Assembly (NCBI GenBank): GCA_907163375.1
Contig: CAJQUW010003434.1
Coordinates: forward strand, 124,001 to 188,000
DNA from: Prostheceraeus crozeri
Lineage: Eukaryota > Platyhelminthes > Polycladida > Euryleptidae
Length of the DNA: 64,000 nt
Reading direction: 5' to 3'
Shown here: positions 37,301 to 45,500 of the stretch, in pieces
Position numbering within the stretch: position 1 is the stretch's first letter
Layout: every line of letters starts with the position of its first letter
Made by a program: the position numbers and the translations under genes
Notes under the pieces: model-generated
Told to the model about the DNA's origin: nothing
What the model saw: the letters and a program-made list of their open reading frames with translations, nothing else
Databases searched by the model: none

Positions 37301-40300
37301 GAACTAGCACATGGAGACCTGAAGCTAACAGAATCCTGATGTACATCGACAATTGGAAAAGAGAACCCGTTCAACAGTGTCGTCAATATCCACCTTGGGA
37401 GAATCTCAGTAATATTACCAAAGTTTCATTCTACCCCGAAATGACAACAAGACGAGTTAAACGAAAGGGACATGATGTCGAAAATCAAAGAGAACGAAGA
37501 CAAGCTGCCAATATCTACTTAGCACGAGACAAGTCACACTTTTGCCTGACGCCGTAGCGAACGGTCGCATCATCTGCTCCTTCGTTCAGGCAACTACGTA
37601 CTTCGCTTTCTACACGTACAGCAAGTTCACCTTGCCACATGATTTTTATACCTGCGAACTTCTTAAATATTCTGCTTCTCTATTGCTCTATCGCCTGAGC
37701 CTTCGTCGTATTTCAAGGCCGATCTGGACTTTTTAGCTGATCGACTTTCATTAATCGTCGCCATCGCCCATTACTTCTCTTTGTCCTGTCTGCCTGTTTT
37801 CAACCTCTGAGTCATGGCCATCACACTGATTTCGTCATTCTCGCTGCTACTACTTTAGACATGTACGTCTCTATCCTATTGTGAACATATTCTACAGTCC
37901 GCTGACAGTGACCTTCGCTAAGTCATGAATCAGGCCATCCCATCGCCTCATCTGATGCTTTCACATTATGACGTGTATTGGAGCTGACTACTGCCTTGGC
38001 TCTCTCCCACTGCGATACTCGCGTGAAGAACTCCTTCGCCTCCGCTCGCCCTCTCTTCCCTTGGGAAGGGTGTGCCGGCGTTTATTCTTTCACCGCCTAC
38101 TATCTAAGCCTGGGCGAGAGCGAACTCCCCAACTCCCCTTTCTCCGAAAAGACCACCTCACTGGCAATGATCCTGACGATTCTCCCTCTGTTTCGACGGA
38201 TCAACTACGTCACTCATTAACTTCCCATTCACGGCCTCTGACTGCTAATGTTCCTCTCTCACTGACTAACAATGATGCTAATTACAGCTGCGGAATTCCA
38301 GTCAGGTTTTCCCGACGCTCAACTCTAATTGTGAAGCGCGGCCATGACCGTAACCATCGTCAACGACATCTCCGTACTCTACCTCGTCTGGACCGTCACC
38401 ATCTTCACATCGGCTCTTCTGAGAATGTTAACCTACTCAACTTCGGCTCCTTAAATGTTAGATCTCTCCTCCACAAAGATGATGATGACATTGTGGAAAT
38501 CTTACGTGATCGATCTTTCATTTCCATGTTCCTTGTGGAGACGTAGCATGACGGAGACTCCGTTTGCATCAGGAGACTCCGTCAACTAGGTTACAATGTT
38601 GCCGATCGACCTCGTCATCGTGGATCGACGAATACCATGTCTACCAATCACGGGGGAGTAGCTGTCGTCTCTGTGCCCTTTGTCCATCATAAGATCATCC
38701 AAATTGATTTGGAAATAAAAACGTTGGAGTTTATCTGTGTTCGGCTGTCATGCGGCAGCTTCAGCGCTGTTGTTTTGCTGATTTATCGTACAGGTCCGAT
38801 TTCGTCGTCTTTCTTCAACGAGTTATCACGCATCATCTGTTCCCTAGCAACCTTCTCCGATCCATTTATTGTCGTGGGAGACTTTAACATTCACTTGGAA
38901 AGACATGATAATCCTCATACTCGTGAGTTTTTTGACCTCATGTCTTCTCATGAATTATTTTCGCGAATCAATTGTCCTACTCATAACTTGGGCGGATCCT
39001 TGGATGTTCTCTTCACTCAAAACGACTGCTTGCCACTTAAAGTGGAAGTGATAGAAGTCTGCCTCTCCATTCACATCTCAAAACACCAACCACCCACCAA
39101 CGTTCACAAAGCTAACAACATATTCACTGATGCAATCTTACAAGCAGACAAACTCCACATACCAAGAGTGATCCAACAAACCAAAACACCTGTACTACCG
39201 ACTCATGTGAGACAGGCCATCCAACAGAGAAACAATATCCGCAGTGTAGACTTAAAAGATTCACAACTCAAAATACTCAATACAGAAATCACAAAAAGAC
39301 ATCAACGAACACAAGCAAAGCACTTGGATCAGCAAATTTTCTTCCGGTTGGTCCTAACGGAAACACGAACAAACTCTGGAAAACCACACACACACTCAAC
39401 GACAAGGGCGGAAAACCACCTAAAAATATAACTATAAACTTCTTCAACAAACCTCTTCACGCGACACCTATACACAACACCTACATGATGAAACATAGGT
39501 CCTTCCAATTCCTGAACACCTCACACCAGGGATCGCAATTCACCCACGAAAAAAAACGGAAAATCGGGGTTTGAATGCATAAATTTGAAATATCTACATT
39601 ACACTGATTTCGTAAAACAAATGGAAAAGTCGGAAAAGCGAAAAATTGCGATCGCTGACTTACATTACACGCAAAGCAGCTTTTAAACAAAACAAAATGT
39701 CAACACCACCTTCTTCATCTCCTCACGCAACAACCACCACCTCTCAGACAGCAAAACCCACAATTTTCAACACAAGGAAATTCATCCCCAAAACACAGTC
39801 ACCCAATGCAACATCCAATCTACCGCATTGGATTTTTCGCTACTTCCGAAAAGTCTTGGTGCCTGCTGTCACCAACATTCTTAATCGCAGCTTGGCAGAA
39901 GGCAAGGTTCCACAATGTTTCAAAGAGGCCTACATGACACCAATTCCAAAAAGTCAACATCCAAAAAGCGTCGCTGATTACCAGCCTATTTCTCTATTAC
40001 CATTGCTTTCGAAGGGTGTAGAGAAGTTGGTCGCAAGATTTTGGATCATTCTATTTATGACTCATATGGACAGCTCGCAATTTGCCTGCGTACCTCGACC
40101 AGGCTGAGGAACTACGTGTGCACTTAATCTCATTTGCCATAAAATTATCCAATTTCTAGACAGCGATTCTGGTGCAGTCAAGGTACTTACAGTAGATTTT
40201 GAAACGACTTTCGATCGCCTTCCTCATTCAACCATATTGACAACTGCAGTCACTCAAGGCTTTACTAAACAAGCCTTCATGTGGTTAGAAGGTTATCTAT

Positions 40301-42520
40301 CTGAAAGACGACAATGCATCCATCTGTCTTAATCTATTTCTACGTGGTTGACTTTGGGCCCCTACTTTTTTGTTTGGCGTCTTCTTCCCTAAAACCTGTT
40401 CATCACAATTCATACATGATCAAGCATGCTGACGATGTTACGGTCCTTCACTTCGTTCGGTGGCAAAAAGATGACAGACTTCTATCAGATGTTGAAAATA
40501 TTCATTTTGGTCGTCTAGCATCGGACTTACTCTGAACAGTTCCAAATGCACAAGTAGATATTGCGTGACAAAGCGAACCATATCACTTCATTCACCGATA
40601 TTAAATCAAAGCGAAATCTGTCATTTAAATATAGAATTTATTATTATTATTCGGACGGAGTAAGTATACTTGGTGTCTTCTTTCCACCAGATATGCATTG
40701 GTACTGTCTCTTCAACTGTGCGACCCAAAAGGCCAACCAAAGTTTGTTCATCATCAGAAATCTGACACGCTCTGGTTGTCACCCTTCAATTATATGTCAG
40801 GCTTACAATTCCCTAATACGAACCATTAAGCTGTACTCCTATCCTGTTATCTGCCATGCTCCTCTCTATTTACACGAGTTATTTTACAAGGAAGAGAGAA
40901 GAGTAATGCGCATTATTCACGGAACTTCAATGTGTACTATACAAACAGAAGCCGATCGACGGTGTCAATCCCTTCTTCTTAAACTCCAGAAGAAATGTAA
41001 TCATCCTTTAAGAGTTGTATCAAATATATGCATATATATATACCAACCGATGAAATGAATTCCTTAGATCAAATATAAAAGAAAAGTCATTGGAAATTGT
41101 ATTCGGCGGTTCAGGCTAGGAACGTTTGTGTTCCCACTTTGTTAGCCATAACCATTAATTTTGAGTTATTTATTTGACTGCACTAATTAAGACAATTATA
41201 ACGTTTCTCTGAATGATGATAATTTGTGTGAGTAGCGATTCTTTGTATTTTCTTGATACCATTCATTCGCTACATATATAACCACATTCTACAACTGCAA
41301 CTGCAAGACAAGTACATTTTTCGTCTTTAGCACATCTTAGCACAAGTACATCGTCGTTTAGGCCTCCTCCTTTGTGATCAAAATATTGCTTTAGGATCAC
41401 CCTGTCACGTCAACAATAGCTGCTCAAGGGAATGACCTGATATTAGTCTACTTTTTCTGATTTTCCTTTTCTTGAGGTCTGAAGCCGGTGCATTTTTGTT
41501 CTGGGCATATAAACAGTCTGCAGAATTATCAAGTTAATCAGGTGATCAAACTAAGAAATTGAACTTGAATTCTCTCAATATTGATGAATATAAGGAATCA
41601 TTAGGTCAATCATCTCACCAATAACACCGTGCTCTAGTAACCGGGGTGTGTAGTACCCAGTATGTGTCCGGGCTTCTCAACCCGGTTGATAAGCATTACT
41701 ATTTTTCAGCAATTATTTTGTAATTAAGAATGAACGCAGACATCAATGCAGTCAACCTTAGACTACAAAAGGCTATATTCATTCGATTTCTACAACGTAC
41801 TTATTATCCATTCTAGAGAAAAGCAGTGTGATTTTATAAATGATTTTAAATATTTCTTCCCAAAATCATTCTGTCTTTTACCATGTTCATTATCCTGAAG
41901 CTGGTTGAGAAACCGAAGTATTGATCAACAATGTATTTTTGAATAGCCGCAACTCACATTTTTGTATTATTCTTTCCTAATATTCTATATTATGCTGATA
42001 GAAGGCAGCTTCAAAGTTCTTATCCTTCTATGTAAAGAATGATGAAGTCAGAAATAGGTTATCTCCAATTTTACGCAAGCTGCACATATTGAAATTTAAG
42101 TTCACTCGACGCATTTCTATACGGCATATGTCTACGATAGAATACTGGGAAGGCTACACTTGATATAATCTTTGTAGACGAAACGAGTCAGGAGAACTAT
42201 TATTTTAAACTTGTCGTAAAATTGAGAGGGAAGCTTTTCTGATTTCATTATCATGACTGACCTCCCATACAGACAACTTTATCTGTTTGTAATTAATACA
42301 TGCAGATGGTATCATACCAGACACTTTGGTTTGAATCATAGTAAATCGTCACAAAAGTAGTATGCTCGAATAACTGCAATGAACTGTGATTCCAAGTTTC
42401 TGAAAATTGTTGGAGTCTACAAACCTCGCGAAAGTGTATGGCTTTTAAAATAGAAATGAGACCACGACAATTGTCGATCTTCACCGAGAGGAGACCATTT
42501 CTCGACACGGTTGAGTCATC
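12693..42520 (-). CDS. RAD1: Cell-cycle checkpoint protein RAD1 (9-1-1 clamp subunit), split gene
   Basis: RAD1 forms the ring-shaped RAD9-RAD1-HUS1 clamp loaded at damaged DNA in the nucleus to activate ATR signalling. Seven or more minus-strand exons were found by homology and splice sites: 42,425-42,520; 35,748-35,903; 28,960-29,081; 22,808-22,919; 22,566-22,688; 22,316-22,380; 12,994-13,138; 12,693-12,845. Codon phases match at every junction. Diagnostic stretches are ISILKAIHFRE, KCVQANAFIQ, ECLSIFG, ETLDFDF, LRFSTFG, FPKDSD, VSIRTDDRGFLCLQ and GQICFVEFF. The C-terminal tail (residues from ETLELSED) is lysine-rich and variable, as is usual. The first coding exon, about ten residues by analogy, was not found. 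No coding damage is seen, so the gene is probably functional. Confidence 0.93.
12994..13138 (-). CDS. RAD1: RAD1 exon (conserved clamp C-terminal region)
   Basis: The TTTAG acceptor and GTAAGTA donor are both clear. The 145-nt exon completes an Arg codon from the previous exon and encodes YKLSILKP through GQICFVEFF, the best conserved RAD1 block. Confidence 0.93.
14166..15710 (+). pseudogene. RTE-like endonuclease and reverse transcriptase, 5' portion
   Basis: Three open pieces in different frames (14,166-14,540; 14,968-15,201; 15,361-15,666) carry the endonuclease N-terminus, the linker and RT blocks. RT landmarks are EEQAGFQKGRSTSEQISNLR, the catalytic FRKAFDNAWH and INLRYADDI just before the interruption. 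Several frameshifts and stops are present. Confidence 0.8.
15758..15804 (-). ncRNA. Hammerhead ribozyme motif, left PLE repeat
   Basis: On the minus strand, GGTGT precedes CTGACGA. A GTGT/ACAC hairpin follows with an extra A/G at its base, then GAA, the self-complementary ACCGGT, A, and ACACC. Stem I (GGTGT/ACACC), the CUGANGA core, stem II, the GAA core, a tiny palindromic stem III and a cleavable A17 are all in order. PLEs are known to carry such minimal hammerheads, often acting as dimers. Confidence 0.7.
16027..17303 (-). pseudogene. PLE reverse transcriptase with C-terminal GIY-YIG, core deleted
   Basis: The upstream frame (to about 16,735) has the PLE hallmark TKADKGGAFVTLD and an IPYLYGLRKIHKHN segment. 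A second frame (16,449-16,757) has KFRPIINNSDAHTSRLSE and TFDVVASYTSIPHNLGIEAI, the first catalytic Asp block. The sequence then jumps directly to a linker and a GIY-YIG nuclease (16,027-16,449: VLYFLKCNGCNDFYVGQTGD). The YxDD-containing RT core is missing, so the element cannot retrotranspose by itself. Confidence 0.85.
17304..18999 (+). mobile_element. CR1/L2-like LINE, 5'-truncated, youngest layer of the nest
   Basis: It interrupts the right PLE repeat. The PLE reads GTAAGCAAAC up to 17,303 and resumes with ATATGGCCTCTTG at 19,000; the left PLE arm shows the two joined. The insert is visibly more GC-rich than its surroundings. It keeps an intact RT frame and ends in an A-rich tail (about 18,970-18,999). 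Truncation within the RT and an A-rich 3' end are normal for target-primed insertion. Confidence 0.88.
17324..18832 (+). CDS. LINE reverse transcriptase (CR1/L2-like), N-terminally truncated
   Basis: An open frame of about 500 residues starts inside the RT domain, so no native start is present. Blocks in order are PILKKGNPDPTDVSSYRPIS, LLDLSSAFDCVHHDILLRR (catalytic Asp), SQGVPQGSVLGPILFLLY, LHLYADDIQIYA (YADD box) and LNISKTEVMWL. A C-terminal region follows with RLDYCCSLLYGLP, LQWLPIRHRITFRV and AARVWNSLP. No stops or frameshifts are seen. Codon use is GC-rich compared with its neighbours. Confidence 0.88.
   Translation: MPAELLKLNIDILAPFIAHLFNTSLSSGSFPTSWKETIINPILKKGNPDPTDVSSYRPISKLCTLSKVLERVVARQLLIHLNAHSLLPDLQSAYRSLHSTETALLKVTSDLLSSIDSGDLCLIALLDLSSAFDCVHHDILLRRLELTFGLSGDVLSWFASFLRDRSQTVVCESSTSSSARSSQGVPQGSVLGPILFLLYTSDLPNIIASHGFSLHLYADDIQIYASCSPSQAMDLSSKMSDCLAEVHRWLASNRLLLNISKTEVMWLTSKRRRHLAPLTPTAINQESVISPSTVVRNLGVLLDPCLSMQPQISNIVSKCFSTLRQLRTIHRFLPRSVLNTLVVSLVLSRLDYCCSLLYGLPDNSLSRMQSVMNAGARILFRARSRDHITPLLQSLQWLPIRHRITFRVAVFAFKCLRGGAPSYLSSLLHRVSSIPSRKSLRSASGDQLLVPTSRLKTVGARAFPVAAARVWNSLPDSVKAAPSVPSFKRALKSELLLTAFSH
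19182..19228 (+). ncRNA. Hammerhead ribozyme motif, right PLE repeat
   Basis: The same motif occurs in inverted orientation, with GGTGT, CTGACGA, GTGT/ACAC, GAA and ACACC in order. Stem III reads ACCAGT rather than ACCGGT, so one of its three pairs is lost and activity may be weaker. Confidence 0.6.
19294..19360. repeat. (TA)n microsatellite
   Basis: A nearly pure TA tract with one C interruption lies at the right junction of the PLE and the split RTE-like LINE. The left junction also sits in a short TA tract, so the PLE probably inserted into it. Confidence 0.9.
19368..20140 (+). pseudogene. RTE-like LINE C-terminal portion
   Basis: This continues the protein cut at 15,710. It includes LKYLGSMVTHDN, the conserved LSTLQHGCESWTYSKK segment and FEMRCCRRLLKISY. 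After a frame change it reads WFGRVHRHTSD and GRGKPRSTWADDIVKWTG, the usual C-terminal block of this LINE type. It ends near 20,140. Confidence 0.8.
20310..21290 (-). pseudogene. RTE reverse transcriptase fragment
   Basis: Minus-strand RT pieces in order are THLISRCITDK with a linker, INAIHKKGDKAGLRSYRPV (plus-strand 21,000-21,060), GYSTIDHLHTVNQLIGKCRE (20,683-20,922) and MHFADDLVPITHTPEKLQNL (20,317-20,529). This resembles the BovB/RTE family. It has many frame changes and stops. The next stretch, 21,300-22,315, is AT-rich RAD1 intron with nothing recognisable. Confidence 0.75.
22316..22380 (-). CDS. RAD1: RAD1 exon (FPKDSD block)
   Basis: 65 nt between TTTTCCAG and GTAAGTG. It encodes DDFPKDSDVLESFRCAMTQK and ends in phase 2, matching the 9-kb downstream intron junction. 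Confidence 0.9.
22566..22688 (-). CDS. RAD1: RAD1 exon (LRFSTFG block)
   Basis: 123 nt between TTTCAG and GTAAGTT, phase 0 at both ends. It encodes AEGLKEAFQDLDFTSEI through LRFSTFGLVGSSH. Confidence 0.93.
22808..22919 (-). CDS. RAD1: RAD1 exon (ETLDFDF block)
   Basis: 112 nt between CTTGTAG and GTAATG. Its first base completes a Leu codon from the previous exon. It encodes LEENGVVTECQLKTMD, then ETLDFDFATANVLNKVIMK. Confidence 0.93.
23610..24775 (+). pseudogene. Mariner-type transposon remnant
   Basis: Around 24,470-24,620 the frames read HDGAPPHYGI and WPARSPDLRAPDSL, the last catalytic blocks of a mariner-like transposase, with stops between them. Left of this, two related copies of a 96-bp stretch (23,696-23,791 and 24,112-24,208) occur in direct orientation. 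The ends near 23,615 (TGTCCCAGAA) and 24,760 (TGGACCACTCTGTATA) look like degraded termini. The region 22,920-23,600 is intron without recognisable features. Confidence 0.55.
25437..25763 (+). pseudogene. PLE GIY-YIG endonuclease fragment
   Basis: About 100 residues are readable: VYRFTCKLCHGSYIGQTSRP with a GIY-YIG core and CxxC pair, then FNFRYNEHKR and LAEHARQYHH. This is the C-terminal nuclease of a canonical PLE, related to but distinct from the one at 16,027-16,449. No reverse transcriptase is recognisable upstream; 24,800-25,430 hold nothing I can assign. Confidence 0.75.
25867..26330 (-). pseudogene. RTE-like LINE reverse transcriptase, downstream fragment
   Basis: Reads ESELIVIHKKGNKTELK, then LDQLKEKCKSHDLCFIFADF and a KSLVNQGVDHQYV segment on the minus strand, with stops. 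It continues the LINE at 27,573-28,558, whose protein breaks off just before this point. About 1.2 kb of other sequence separates the two (26,330-27,573). Confidence 0.7.
27460..27573. mobile_element. GC-rich end of an unidentified DNA transposon, possibly hAT
   Basis: A GC-rich stretch of GGCCCG-like repeats ends in GCATGCAACTCTG exactly where the LINE coding frame is broken. The CAG...CTG-style terminus and GC-rich subterminal composition are reminiscent of hAT elements. The matching far end was not found, so the assignment is weak. Positions 26,330-27,360 are AT-rich with no gene seen. Confidence 0.3.
27573..28558 (-). pseudogene. RTE-like LINE endonuclease C-terminus and RT N-terminus
   Basis: A largely open minus-strand frame reads RRWTWRAPNDYILINELHHI and VGSDHTMLRCRI, the end of an APE-type endonuclease. 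A basic linker follows, then LEKIERNKAPEPDELEIDVI and AKLYNTCLTQS, the start of the RT. Homology stops abruptly at 27,573 and resumes at about 26,310. Confidence 0.75.
28960..29081 (-). CDS. RAD1: RAD1 exon (ECLSIFG block)
   Basis: 122 nt between CTTTATAG and GTGAGT. It encodes ECLSIFGGSGMIGG through QERGSTLDL plus two bases of the next Leu codon. Confidence 0.9.
29090..30096. other. RAD1 intron sequence without an assigned gene
   Basis: Two relatively GC-rich islands (about 29,180-29,365 and 29,640-30,064) contain short open frames. Neither shows a family I can defend. A TATAG microsatellite (30,067-30,096) precedes the mariner element. Confidence 0.5.
30608..32656 (+). mobile_element. Pogo/Tigger-type DNA transposon
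   Basis: The ends read CAGTCTCCGCCGCTTA on the left (30,608) and the same with one change on the complement of the right end (32,656). TA flanks both sides (30,606-30,607 and 32,657-32,658). Subterminal copies of CCGCTTA at 30,617, 30,632, 30,650 and 30,746, with relatives near 32,597 and 32,641, look like transposase binding sites. Length is 2,049 bp. Confidence 0.92.
30954..32542 (+). CDS. Tigger/pogo transposase with two introns and one frameshift
   Basis: Exon 1 (ATG about 30,954) encodes an N-terminal helix-turn-helix (ISIGEADGTIAEIAAKFSVH). A 64-nt GTATGC...CCACAG intron (31,094-31,157) joins it in phase to RKRQRTGKAPEVEKKLVEF and the CENPB-like second DNA-binding domain. The catalytic domain follows with NMDETALYY (first Asp), LLIVDNATSHK (second) and LPPNVTSRFQRLDGGVI (third). 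Reading shifts by one base near 31,780 at a run of seven Ts. A second GTAAGT...TTTCAG intron (32,279-32,347) has a length divisible by three, so it is silent for the frame. Apart from the T-run shift the gene looks intact. Confidence 0.85.
33960..34935 (-). pseudogene. CR1-like LINE remnant with RT core deleted
   Basis: Minus-strand pieces: an endonuclease C-terminus (34,720-34,932, GTSILDRVMIDDSLVN and SDHQSVLL), a linker with KHDKPWVTPVIKSTINKRYD (34,385-34,671), then directly the C-terminal STLEFCNPFLIGLPKQECEK segment (33,996-34,340). The catalytic RT between the linker and tail is missing. No function is expected. Confidence 0.65.
35748..35903 (-). CDS. RAD1: RAD1 exon (KCVQANAFIQ block)
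   Basis: 156 nt between CCTTGCAG and GTGAGT, phase 0 at both ends. It encodes TAIIVASSNGLKVTVEDSK through VIFRISLNILL. Confidence 0.93.
36400..37560 (+). pseudogene. LINE reverse transcriptase remnant
   Basis: Plus-strand pieces in changing frames: FLSDRKAVTKVGMNLSEFFS with SAGVPQGSVTGKALF, a GL-ADDFTI box at about 36,660 after a stop, then GELNALANSEWGSKAAVLRQ and YIRSVLEYGADIWS. The tail near 37,400-37,550 (PPWENLSN, RERRQAANIYLARDK) resembles the segment before the RNase H of I/Ingi-type elements. Stops are frequent. The gap 34,940-35,740 is intron with nothing recognised. Confidence 0.6.
37968..41058 (+). pseudogene. CR1/jockey-like LINE remnant, composite
   Basis: Begins with a YSREELLRLRSPSLPL-type 5' ORF end. 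The endonuclease follows (38,440-39,050: LNFGSLNVRSLLH, VVGDFNIHLER and a CPTHNLGGSLDVLFT stretch), then a linker (39,100-39,430: IPRVIQQ, QRNNIRSVDLK). RT pieces come next (39,830-40,330: TPIPKSQHPKSVADYQPIS, VDFETTFDRLPH) and a C-terminal part (40,561-41,058: GVSILGVFFPPDMHWY, SLIRTIKLYSYPVI). The endonuclease and linker may derive from different elements joined at about 39,065. Many stops. Confidence 0.6.
39529..39655. mobile_element. Possible MITE with GATCGCAATT ends
   Basis: GATCGCAATT near 39,531 and its complement AATTGCGATC near 39,645 bracket about 110 bp of A-rich, noncoding sequence that breaks the LINE frame. The flanks show no convincing target duplication. Confidence 0.35.
41060..42290. 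other. AT-rich RAD1 intron, nothing recognised
   Basis: No open frame or repeat with a family resemblance was seen between the composite LINE and the first recognised RAD1 exon, apart from short TA runs. Confidence 0.5.
42425..42520 (-). CDS. RAD1: RAD1 first recognised coding exon (LKAIHFRE block)
   Basis: 96 nt, phase 0 at both ends. The acceptor is TATTACAG; the donor GTTTGT is weak. It encodes DDSTVSRNGLLSVKIDNCRG and ISILKAIHFRE. There is no in-frame ATG before the acceptor, so an upstream exon must exist. Confidence 0.88.
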
Positions 42521-42524
42521 CTGT

Positions 42525-45500
42525 AATAAAAATATGCAAGAATGAAGGCTAAAACATAAAATATCATAAAAAGCGATAACATACCCCCAGGTCTCATGAC
42601 CAAAGTAGAAATAGTAAATTTGAGTAAAAAGTAAATTAATCCTGTTATACGGATATTCCAGATATAAGGGAGCAGGTTTGCTACAAATTTAATAAGTTGA
42701 CATACATCAGGCATAGACAAGGCCTGGTTCAGTCCCGTGGAAAAGTTAACATGCAAAATAATATATGCTTTGAAAACTGAATTTTGAAAGAATCTCACGC
42801 GATTCCATGTGACTTCTCCGGCTGGAATGCATTCTTATAATCGTAAAGATAATGGATGAGAAATTGATTCTAATTAGTCAGCCTCATGGACGACTGCTAA
42901 ATGCCATTAAAATTAATTTAGATGCATATCAATTTAATTATTGACAGCGAGCCAAGAACAACAAATGTGAAACAACCACAGAGTTCAATAATGAAATGAA
43001 AGTAATATGACAAGCAACCGATTTCACAAATGAGGAATTTCATAAGGAATCGCTTTCATGGTCGCTGAGAGTCATCAGAGGTAGCTATCCATAATTTAAC
43101 AAGAATTTTGAGCTTGTCAATATGAATCTCAGCAGTGTTTGGTATTGAAATCATGCTTGCAGTATACACCTACATGTATACTATTGCTCTGACAGCACAG
43201 AAGTAGCATAAGCGCAAAAGCATAGTAACTGGACAGTTGATGATAAAAAACGGACCACCTGCATGTAAATGATGTCGAATTCTCATGCCTTCCAATCGTG
43301 TCGCGCATCAACACACTAATCGGGATCTTGCTTTCTTTCAAATAACATTTAATAATAAAACTTGTACTCGCTGTTGCGTTAGCCGGACACTGGACAGTGT
43401 TCAAAACATGACAATTGTTCAATTCATCAAGTTTCCAAAAAGAAAACAAGTACGTATGTGACGATAATGAATTTGACATGAGAACGAGTATTTTCCGACC
43501 TTTCATTTGAGAAATGTTTTGATCGAAATCGGTACACTAGGAGAGAAATAGTGACATCGTTAATTTATCACAAAATGAATTTCTATGTATAAAAATACAG
43601 AAGGCACCACATATCGCGGACTTAGAACACTTCGCAGAGTGATAAAAGATCGTACTCGCGAAGTCCTCTTTTAAATCCTTAAAATGTCTGTGAATGAGCC
43701 ACACAATAAGGTGGGTTATTCCATGTGGATGCTATCCGAATGCAGAAAAGTTTTCCATTGAATTCGCAATGCAGATGCCAATGACTTCTATCCACTGGCG
43801 ACACCACTGCTTAATGGTGTTGGCAAACTTGAAGAAGCTATCGAAAAGTACATGCAAGTCGACTTCATAAAGGAGGATCGTATAATTGATCTAAATGATG
43901 ATTGCCTTTCTTGAGAGAATGCGCAGACAGCACAAAATCTTCTATCAATTCTTCTACAATTTCTCCTCTGCAAATCACAATCGTACAATATAATCAAAAC
44001 ATCTCTCATCTTGCACACAGATTTCTCACACTATGAGCACTGTGGGTCACCCCGTCAGGTCTTAGGAGTCTTCCACCGCCAGGAGCAGGCGATTCGCCCC
44101 CTCTGGAGCCTCTCTCTCTCTCTCTCTCAATAGCAGCGAGGGTGTGGGTGGACATCGAACTACCACTACGACAAACATCTCCTATACGAGTGATAAATCC
44201 AAGAACATCCTTCAAATTTCGGGAGATTTTATGCATGGCATCGTCAAACAGGATTTATGATTATAATCACAGTAGGATAATACGCGTAGTTCGGAAGCCA
44301 AAAAGAGTTTCCCCAGGAAACGAGGCAAAAACTGAAACGTTCACAGAAAAATGTACACCTTACGGATATTACTAATCTGTGCGTTTGCCCAGTTCTATCC
44401 AGTTCCTGTTCTTGTCAGAGAAACACATGCAAATTCAATGGGAAGCAGACTGAAGTTTTCTAATTAAAATAAGTTTTTCTATGTTTTCTCTAATCAAGTG
44501 AAAAGCACTAACTCTAGAGCCATATTTTTGACATGGAATGTTTTCAGGTCATTTCTTGTCAGGTTTCATGTACCTGTGTCTATGATGCTAAAGTAAACAC
44601 ATTCAGATTATGTAGGCATTCTAATGATGGCAAACATAACATTTTGGCCAACGCTAGCCACATATAGTCACATGCTCGCACATCATCCATCACAAGTATA
44701 ATAATATCACATACACATAGTGGGAAATGACACAATATCCCATTATATATACTTGCAATATCGAGAATCATGGTTCTAGACTTAGTACTCTTCCCTAAAT
44801 CAGAGCAAACATACGAAATTTCAATTTTGCCGATAACTTCAATCTGCTCAGCATCAGATTTACGTGCTTTTCTTTGATCCTTTCTGACTAGAACAACAGC
44901 TGGATAGACCTCGGCACACGCGCAGCATTGTAGTAGAAATAGACTATACATTATTCTGCGGACGTCTCATTTTCGGTCTCATTCCCCGCAGAAACTCGTC
45001 CTGGATAATTTGGCTCGACAACATACATTTTTGATGTAGCATCATGGTTTTCGATCGCCTTTATATCTTAAATGTGATTCAACACCATACATGGAAGCAA
45101 CACTCAGCCAATGGTCGAACATAAGTGATATATGCCTTCATGACATGCATCAAGATTGCGGACAGCCAGTTCGCCAGGCATTCTATGCGCCAGGGGGTTA
45201 TTCTGTGCCAGGGCATAGAATAGAAATATGTCCTCAGACTTGAGCACTTTCATCACAGAAATTCCTTGGCAGTCGCACACGCTGTGCTTCGACCTTTCTA
45301 TAAGGGCTCGACTGTTCTCAAACTAGCTTTAAGTATCTAGAATGGCTGAACAGGCTTTATTTAGAAATGCTTGTTCAGCTATTCTAGATACCGGGTTTAG
45401 GGTGCCCACATTAGTCCATGTAATTTAGAAATATGCTGCAACAAAATTTTGTGATGATATGGCACTAAACGGTATAGAATTTTGAAGTAGGCCTACTTGT

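Noticed and set aside
43129..43506. 125-codon minus-strand open frame with a hydrophobic segment
   Set aside because: It has two possible Ig-like Cys and a hydrophobic stretch but no recognisable domain, splice context or start signal. It could be a chance ORF upstream of RAD1.
44580..44951. 123-codon minus-strand open frame with a signal-peptide-like start
   Set aside because: Composition looks random after the first 20 residues and no family resemblance was found.
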